Of a stretch of 64,000 bases of DNA, positions 57,775-64,000 are shown one piece after another. Source of the DNA: Aquarana catesbeiana (Eukaryota; Chordata; Amphibia; Anura; Ranidae); assembly GCF_042186555.1 (NCBI RefSeq), contig NC_133328.1:57769431-57833430 (forward strand), given 5' to 3'. The translations under genes and the position numbers were made by a program. Position 1 is the first letter of the stretch, and every line of letters begins with the position of its first letter. The notes below the pieces were generated by a model, which had not been told where the DNA came from, made no database searches, and saw only the letters and a list, made by a program, of their open reading frames with translations.

Positions 57775-58519
57775 TCTAAAATTCACTTCACAGTTGCAAA
57801 TCCAAAACTAACTCTTTGAAAATGCTTTATTTGAAGGCCTTATGCACACAGGATATTTTGCAAACTCTCCTAGAAGCCTTTCCTCCTGTTTTGGCAGAAA
57901 AAAAGCCTGACGCTTGTTAAAGTGTCTAAAGCTTTTACAAGCTTTTAGGCACGTTCAAGGTGTCAAAAGCTTGAGTGTTAAATAATTTCATTCGCCAGAA
58001 TAAAAATTTATTCTAGCCATTGAAATTAATTAACGCTCAAGCGCTAAACATGCCTAGTGTTTAGATGTGTTTAGACGCGTTTAGCAGCATCAAGCATTTT
58101 TGCTGCCAAAACTCTGCTGCTCCTGGACACACTGGCAGTGGGTTTTTTCCTGCCTCTAAAAGCCCCTGCCACTAAACGCTGCTAAAAGCCTATATATGCA
58201 TGGGCACATAGGATAACATGCAGGGGAGTTTAGAGGCAGGAAAAAACAAAACAAAATGCCCGATGCCCTTAGAAGCAGCTGCAAATATGTCCAGTGTGGT
58301 AACATCAGAATTCCCCTTAAAAAAATGAGATTCACCAGATTTTTTCAGCAGTAAAAATGCCATACAGGAGTGCTTGTAATACAAACCCCTTCCTCTGTAT
58401 TGATTGTTTTATTTACTCCTTGTTTAGAACACCCCCCCCCCCCGGAGCAAAAGATGTTCATTTTCATACAGAGTTTATGGCCCAAAAAAAAAAAGTCTGT
58501 GAATACCTTGCTATTACTT
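57775..58519. other. Non-coding, probable diverged repeat
   Basis: The part 57840-58260 is rich in AAAGC/GCTTTT and GTGTTTAG/CTAAAC motifs in both orientations and looks like a degraded foldback repeat. I could not define ends. A C-run occurs at 58432-58443. Confidence 0.35.
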
Positions 58520-59145
58520 CTACACTATATGAACAAACCACTCATTTATGCGACCATAGTACCTTTCAGAATGAGCCCTTCAATATGTTTTTTTTTACAA
58601 TTTTATTTTTTCCATTTTTTTTTTTTAACAGCCTTATGCCGCGGACACACGATCGAAATGCCGCCAGCAAAACTCAGATGAGAGCTTTTTTGTCGGAAAA
58701 TGCGACCGTGTGTATGCTCCATCGGTCTTTTGCTGGCGGAATTCCAGCCAGCAAAAGATTGAGAGCATGTTCTTCAGTCAGGAAAAGTTCCTATCCGAAA
58801 AATGCGATCGTCTGTACAAATTCCTACGCATGCTCGAAAACAATTTGACGCATGCTCGGAAGCATTGAACTTCATTTTCTCGGCTCGTCGTAGTGTTGTA
58901 CGTCACCGCGTTCTTGACGGTCGAAAGTTCAGAGAACTTTTGTGTGACCGTGTGTATGCAAGGCAAGCTTGAGCGGAATTCTGTCGGAAAAACCATCCAA
59001 ATCCGCTTGTGTGTACGGGGCATTAGGCTGTTAAAAAAAAAAATGGAAAAAATAAAATTGTAAAAAAATATTGGAAAAAAAACATATTGAAGGGCTCATT
59101 CTGAAAGGTACTATGGTCGCATAATATGAGTGGTTTGTTCATGCG
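58520..59145. repeat. Large palindrome with a MITE at its tip
   Basis: The left arm (about 58525-58633: GAACAAACCACTCATTTATG ... TTAACAGCC) and right arm (about 59026-59145: GGCTGTTAA ... ATGAGTGGTTTGTTC) are inverted copies of about 110 bp. The MITE 58637-59022 lies exactly at the centre. Without it the sequence reads AACAGCCTTAGGCTGTT, a nearly perfect hairpin. Confidence 0.85.
58637..59022. mobile_element. Harbinger-type MITE, perfect TTA duplication
   Basis: The left end TGCCGCGGACACACGATC and right end GCTTGTGTGTACGGGGCA are inverted, with TTA on both sides (58634-58636 and 59023-59025). It is about as long as, and homologous throughout to, 7009-7426. Its right half matches 1990-2165 of the coding Harbinger element. 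Confidence 0.85.
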
Positions 59146-59191
59146 GCTGGAGGCACCTGTTACTAGGGGGATGCAGGGTGAAATATCAGGG

Positions 59192-59580
59192 ACCTTCATG
59201 ATGTGGTTTGTTCACTAAGGTTCTCTAACAAACCTCTGAGGGGTTCGCAGAACAGCTGTAGTTATACTGAGAATAAATTACACACAGATGGACTCTATTT
59301 ACTAATTAGGCGACTTCTGAAGGCAATTGGTTCCACTAGATTTTAGTTAGGGGTATCAGAGTAAAGGGGACTGAATACAAATGCACGCCACACTTTTCAG
59401 ATATTTATTTGTAAAAAAAATTGAAAACCATTTATCATTTTCCTTCCACTTCACAATTATGTGCCACTTTGTGTTGGTCTATCACATAAAATCCCAATAA
59501 AATACATTTACGTTGTTGGTTTTAACATGACAAAATGTAGAAAATTTCAAGGGGTATGAAAACATTTTTAAGGCAATATA
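59192..59580 (-). mobile_element. Tc1-type 5' end fragment
   Basis: In inverted orientation it follows the left end of the Tc1 at 35336: terminal region, CTTTACTCTGATACCCCTAA, GGAGAACCTTAGTGAAC-like sequence and the start codon region (CATGAAGG). It stops there, so the transposase and second end are missing. Confidence 0.75.
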
Positions 59581-59874
59581 TGAGCTTTAAAATGTATTTT
59601 TTAAGAAAAAGTGTTTTAGACTTTTAAAATCTGAAACCTTTATTGTTCTGGCGCTTTCTGTTATAGGGTGACAACACCCCTTCCCTGTGCTCCTACATTG
59701 TCAACCTGTAATATGCTCTCCAATGGAGACTACAAGCATCACATATCAAAGGTGACACACATTTCACAGGCATGGTCCACTGTTGTCACCACCAGGAAAC
59801 TGGTCCAGTAACTTCATCACTGAGTCTCTGTGCTTCTCTATCCAATGCAGGCAGGTTATTGCTGGTGGGCATGG

Positions 59875-60182
59875 CCATAAGAGCGCTGTAAGTAGCGTCC
59901 TGAAAACATCATAACACTCTGCCTTAGTGCTCCTCTAAAGAGAAGTACTAAGGCAGAGGGGGAGATTTACTAAAACTTGAGAATGCAAAATTTGCTGCAG
60001 CTCTGCATAGAAACCAATCAGCTTCCAGGTTTTATTGTCAAAGCTTAATTGAACAAGCTGAAGTTAGAAGCTGATTGGCTACCATGCAGAGCTGCCCCAG
60101 ATTCTGAATGCTCCAGTTTTAGTAAATCTTCCCCCCAGAGTGTTATGATGTTTTCAGAATTCTATATACAGCACCCTTATGC
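59875..60182. repeat. Foldback repeat enclosing a MITE
   Basis: The left arm CATAAGAGCGCTGTAAGTAG ... GAAAACATCATAACACTCTG (59875-59921) and right arm CAGAGTGTTATGATGTTTTC ... GCACCCTTATG (60136-60182) are inverted copies. CTCTGCCTTAGT/ACTAAGGCAGAG forms a smaller hairpin at 59917-59957. The inner MITE is 59957-60136. Confidence 0.75.
59957..60136. mobile_element. MITE with GGGGAGATTTACTAAAAC ends
   Basis: Inverted ends are GGGGGAGATTTACTAAAAC and GTTTTAGTAAATCTTCCCCC. The centre matches 14133-14310 (GTCAAAGCTTAATTGAACAAG, GAAGCTGATTGGCTACCATG). Confidence 0.75.
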
Positions 60183-60432
60183 CCCCCCCCCCCCCAATAA
60201 CCTGCAAACAGTGGGCTAGCTCTTGGGAGGAGTTATGAAAATATCAAAATTACTTGATGGGTGGGTATCCTTCTGGAAGAGAGGGCATTGCAAAGCAGAT
60301 TACATTTGCATGCAGACTGCCCTAGGTAATGCTTACATGTGATGCTGTGCCTCCATGATTGAAATAATAGAAATGCAATGAATGAAAGGGGCAGGCCAGG
60401 GGATTATCAGGCTTTAAAGGAAAGGTCTAGAT

Positions 60433-60591
60433 CAGGGATATGCAATTAGCGGACCTCCAGCTGTTGCAAAACTACAAGTCCCATCATGCCTCTGTCTCTG
60501 GGTGTCATGGTTGTGGCTGACAGAGTCTTGCTATGCCTCATGGGACTTGTAGTTCTGCAACAGCTGGAGGTCCGCTAATTACATATCCCTG
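60433..60591. mobile_element. hAT MITE with 8-bp target duplication
   Basis: CAGGGATATGCAATTAGCGG and its inverted copy CCGCTAATTACATATCCCTG are the ends. The inverted pairing continues for about 60 bp through CCTCCAGCTGTTGCAAAAC and TACAAGTCCCAT. Flanks are GTCTAGAT and ATCTAGAT, a 7/8 match. Typical hAT ends (CAGGG...CCCTG). Confidence 0.85.
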
Positions 60592-60599
60592 ATCTAGAT

Positions 60600-61408
60600 G
60601 ATGCTCTGCAGAAAATGAGGCGGGCTCTATCTGACTAGCTGCAGCTTCTAATGCACACTGTAAAAAAGCTCACAGTGTGTAGTGAAATCAGAGTTAATTT
60701 CAGTACAGGAGAGTCTGTACAACTGTGAAAGACTGAAGGGAAGGCTGGAGGTTAGGTTTAAAAAACTGCAATTGTTTATGACACGCAGTACTTTAGGCAA
60801 AGTAAATGTTATTCCGTTAGCATTTAGGTGTACTTTAGTTTTCTAGCTTTGAAATATCAGTTTAGGGTGGACTGAACCTTTACGTAAAATAAATTAATAA
60901 ATACATAAAATATACTGCATGGCTTTATCTTTTAATGCAATATAGACCTCCTTTTTTTTTCGTGCTTTGGAAGCAAAATCTTTCAAACTAGCTAGCCTAA
61001 AAGTGGTGCAATTTGTTTGTGTTTGTGTACTTTGTAGTGAATTGCCCCTTCCCGCTGAACTTTGTGTGGGTTTTAATGTGATTAAGCAGCCTACCCTTTT
61101 TGCTAAATGTTAGCACATTGCTAATAATGTAATCATTTAATTTAATGAGCTATTGCCCTGCTCTGGTCGATGACATAATACCGTTGTAGTTAGCCCTGTA
61201 ATAAACCAGTTTTCTATGCACCGTACTTTGATAGGCCGCTTGTCAACTTTTCATCGCCTTCAAATAAGCCATCAATCTGAGCATACAAAACGGTTTTGTT
61301 CGCTGGTTCTTTTTTTTGTTTGGTCTGTTTTGTAACAGATTGAGATAATGCTACAGGCTGGCTATTAACATACTTAAAAAAGCCATCACTAAATGTCAAA
61401 AGTCACAC
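60600..61408. other. Unassigned non-coding sequence
   Basis: No gene or repeat with definable ends. It looks like intron sequence flanking the candidate exon that follows. Confidence 0.35.
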
Positions 61409-61467
61409 CTTTTCAATGGTCCTTTGGTCCTCTTCCATTCTCACTTTCATGGCGCCCACATCCTGAT
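61409..61467 (-). CDS. Candidate host exon, charged peptide, 54-59 nt
   Basis: On the minus strand a pyrimidine-rich acceptor (CTTTTGTTCCAG) is followed by an open stretch QDVGAMKVRMEEDQRTIEK and a donor AAAAG|GTGTGAC. Using the first AG gives 59 nt. Using the second AG, five bases on, gives 54 nt in phase 0, which would fit the other three candidate exons. The peptide is highly charged and coiled-coil-like. The donor is weaker than those of the other candidates. Confidence 0.45.
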
Positions 61468-61499
61468 CTGGAACAAAAGAACAAAATAGCAGAGCGTGA

Positions 61500-62239
61500 A
61501 ATCTCATTCCTGTGGCTGAGCATTGAAAGCTTGCTGCGGAGGTCGGCACAGAAGACCCGGTCAGTTCTCTGTGGCCAAGTGTCCTGGCATCACTCTGACC
61601 CTCAAAGCCGCCCTTGACATTCGAGGTCTTTTTCCTGCTGTTCGGCCGGCTGCTTGCAGGGAAATTAAGCAGTAAGTTCAAGAGCCAAGTGTGGCTCCGA
61701 GGACCTCCTGCTTTTCATCAATACCAATACTGGACATCCTCGCTGTTAGTCACAGCAAATTCGAAGAGCTTTAGCAGGTGGTTCTCCTGAGCTGAATAGC
61801 TCTGGCATGAAAAGATAAGCAGTCCCATTAAGTAATATGACAAACATGTGGGCAGAATATGGTTCTTGTCCCATTTCACAGATTAATGATCTCATCGGAC
61901 AAGAGTCAGTAACATAAATCCTAATAGTTTTTATGAGGGTAGCATTAATACAGTAACAGTATCTACATGTTGTTAAAACCTGGACCTGTAGGTGGTCAGG
62001 CCAGACTAATGATCACAGCATGCATAACATTTTTTACAGCATTTTTACTGGCCACACAAGGATCATTAGTCTTCAGAATATGAACACTGGTAGAATAAAG
62101 GAATGATAACATATCCATCATCATACTTATGGCTGAGGCATTTTATGTGTCTCCTTTTACCATTTTGACAGACTAAAATGGAAAAATTTGATTGGATGTC
62201 ATATGTTACTTTGCTTTGCTCTGCTAATTGTTACATAAG
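61500..62239. other. Unassigned non-coding sequence
   Basis: No recognised gene or element. Open frames around 61400-61680 are extensions of the candidate exon into flanking intron. Confidence 0.35.
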
Positions 62240-62355
62240 TATGAGGGCTCTACTGTAAGTAATGCAAAAGCGGGCATTAACGTTTTTTAATAATTTACAT
62301 AGGTCATTCAAATTTCACATGTTTGTAGAGTAACTCTTCCTCTTATTTTTCATTG

Positions 62356-62635
62356 CAGGTAAATAATAGATTTCAAGCAGACGCAACATGCCATCATTGA
62401 GTCCTTGATGAAAGAGTAGTGCAGGCTGTCCAATGTCCGCAGAAGGTTACAGAATGTTTACAGAGATGTAACCATTGACAAGAGCAATGTCTTGTCACTG
62501 GTGACTCTTGACAATGGTATCATCTCTGTAAACATTCTGTAGCCTTCTGTGGATATCGGGCAGCTTACACCCCTCCTTTGTTAAGAACTCAATGACGGCA
62601 CGTTGCTTCTCCTTGGAATTTACCTGCAATGAAAA
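62356..62635. pseudogene. Two inverted copies of a mariner-like helix-turn-helix remnant
   Basis: Reading inward on the minus strand from 62632, one finds NSKEKQRAVIEFLTKEGC and IHRRLQNVYRDDT, the N-terminal DNA-binding helix-turn-helix of mariner-type transposases. On the plus strand from 62356 a more diverged copy reads QTQHAIIESLMKE and VRRRLQNVYRDVTID. Neither continues into a catalytic domain. A hybrid of two element ends is the likely origin. Confidence 0.6.
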
Positions 62636-62700
62636 AGAGTTACTATAGAGGAACAGATGCTCTACCAACATACGAAATTTAAACTACTGATATAAGTTAA

Positions 62701-63344
62701 AGTGGATGTAAACCCGAATTTTTTTTTTTTTTTTTTTTTTTAATGTCATAATGTAGAGTATAAGATTTCCTACCATTTGAGCCCAGTCTTGCCACAAAGA
62801 GTTAATACAGCTCCGAGCAATCCTCTTTTATTGTTCAGTGAGATAAAACTTGACAAACAGAGAAAAACTTTGTCAAATCCTCCCCCTTGCTGTGAGTGAC
62901 AGGTGATTTACATATCTCGTGCACTAGCCTAAGACATGCATTATTTTTTATTTCCCACCCCCACTCCTTTCTTCGGCAGCTCTGCAAGGATTGGCTGTTC
63001 CACACCTCAGCATGATTTGGCATGCTGAAGTCATGTGGTTACTTTCCTGTCTTTTCACTGGATGTTAGAGATCATAGCAGAAGTTCAGTGTAAGAAATAC
63101 ACAGGAGAAAATGCATATTGACAAGGGGAGTGTAGAGGTGGGTGGGGAGTCTACTGACATCACGACTCCACCCACCGAGCTCCAGACAACAGACCCACCC
63201 ACAGAATATGCAGTTTTTCGGGTCTCATAACAGACAGAGGGGAGACATTTGACAGGTAAAGATACATGCAGGAGGCATGTATATCCTTATAGATAACCCC
63301 TATGGCAGTAGTTTAGGAAGGATGACATTGGGTTTACATCCACT
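62701..63344. mobile_element. TTAA-type MITE, AGTGGATGTAAACCC ends
   Basis: The left end AGTGGATGTAAACCC and right end GGGTTTACATCCACT are perfect inverted repeats with TTAA at 62697-62700 and 63345-63348. A T-run (62720-62742) follows the left end. The ends resemble 24111-24564. It lies inside the right arm of the mariner-like foldback. Confidence 0.85.
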
Positions 63345-63397
63345 TTAAGTTAAAAAATTGTGCCCAATTTTGCATTACTTTCAGCATAGCCCTCGTA

Positions 63398-64000
63398 TTA
63401 TTTAACAATGTTGATTCTTCTGCTGGTGCCAAATTCTTCTAAGAAAGTTGCTTTTCCTCTCTGTATGAAATGCAGAAAGTCTAGATCACTAGTGAGGGAG
63501 CAGTGACAGCGCAACACTTTGCCATTGCAGGGCAGTGAGGGAGCGACAGGACAATTCATTTACAAAAGTTCAGTGGGTACTTGCTATAGGTTCAGTCGGC
63601 CTTTCTGCTTGTAAAAATTCACACAGCACTAAATAAGGCTTGTCATTTAAAAAAAAAAAAAAACGAAAAAAAAAAAAAAAAACATAAATGTAAATTTTTT
63701 AGTAACACACATACAGTTTATATGGCTGAAAATTAAATCTGTCTATTCTACAGCCATCTCATATGTACATTAAAGACCACTGATATAGTAGTCAGAGTAT
63801 TACAGAGGGTAAAGAAATCTTTCACATCGGTTCTTGCCCCCAGATGAACATCTTATGTCCCTACCACACTCATGCATCGGGGCTAATATGATTATATCCT
63901 GTTTATACTACCAGTACATTTTTGGCACTAAACCAAAATATACAACTTCCTTGCAGGAATTCAACCCAATATCCCACCACTGGAAGGCAAGAGTTTGAAT
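63398..64000. other. Unassigned non-coding sequence with A-runs
   Basis: No gene recognised. A-runs interrupted once by CG occur at about 63650-63681. They could be a poly(A) tail remnant, but no LINE coding sequence precedes them. Confidence 0.35.

Larger units (their letters stand above)
62240..63397. mobile_element. Mariner-like foldback element
   Basis: The left end TATGAGGGCTCTACTGTAAG and right end CAGCATAGCCCTCGTA are inverted and include TA. The next blocks (AAGTAATGCAAAAGCGGGC and its inverted partner) extend the match. Both inner arms (about 62308-62510 and 62515-62690) carry the same transposase start in opposite orientation. The TTAA MITE 62701-63344 interrupts the right arm. Confidence 0.7.

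Overview
The window is most likely intronic sequence of an anuran amphibian genome, probably a true frog (Ranidae). That assignment is inference. It rests on the dense mixture of Tc1/mariner, hAT, PIF/Harbinger and TTAA-flanked (piggyBac-type) DNA transposons with L1-like, CR1-like and L2-like LINEs, and on repeat ends of the type (A)TGCCGCGTACACACG familiar from ranid frogs. No complete host gene, tRNA, rRNA or CRISPR array was seen. Four short exon-like blocks on the minus strand (61409-61467, 50961-51026, 39653-39718, 9761-9817) have splice signals at both ends, keep an open frame and encode charged, coiled-coil-like peptides. They may be consecutive small exons of one long host gene read right to left.

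Layout. 0-2.2 kb: a PIF/Harbinger element with a two-exon transposase gene cut by the window edge. 2.3-3.3 kb: tail of an L1-like LINE ending in poly(A). 3.4-4.2 kb: a hAT element with a perfect 8-bp target duplication and a nested MITE. 4.2-11 kb: mostly unique, with a Harbinger MITE, a candidate exon and a TTAA MITE. 11-16.4 kb: two Tc1-type elements, each invaded by a MITE of one Harbinger-like family. 16.4-21 kb: a hAT element with a decayed BED-finger transposase and a minisatellite. 21-28 kb: several MITEs, foldbacks and minisatellites. 28.1-33.6 kb: an L1-like LINE with a 14-bp target duplication, interrupted by a probable solo LTR and a TTAA-type element. 34.8-37.9 kb: a three-level nest (an L2-like LINE inside a Tc1 inside a CR1-like LINE). 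39.8-44.6 kb: a TTAA MITE abutting a 4.3-kb piggyBac element that keeps the cysteine-rich end of its transposase. 44.8-45.9 kb: a CR1-like reverse-transcriptase fragment. 46.3-49.4 kb: a Tc1-type element split by a 1.6-kb retroelement that carries a hammerhead-ribozyme-like motif. 51.3-53.3 kb: a 5'-truncated L1-like LINE with a long open frame. 54.0-55.7 kb: a Tc1 with a nearly complete but broken transposase. 55.8-57.8 kb: three different TTAA elements joined end to end with no spacer. 58.5-60.6 kb: hairpins with MITEs at their tips and a hAT MITE. 62.2-63.4 kb: a mariner-like foldback with a TTAA MITE inside one arm.

Almost all transposase and reverse-transcriptase genes here carry frameshifts, stops or altered catalytic residues, so most elements look inactive. 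The Harbinger gene is the least damaged, as far as it can be read. Boundaries were assigned by eye from inverted repeats and target duplications. Family names rest on motifs recalled from known families, not on database searches.
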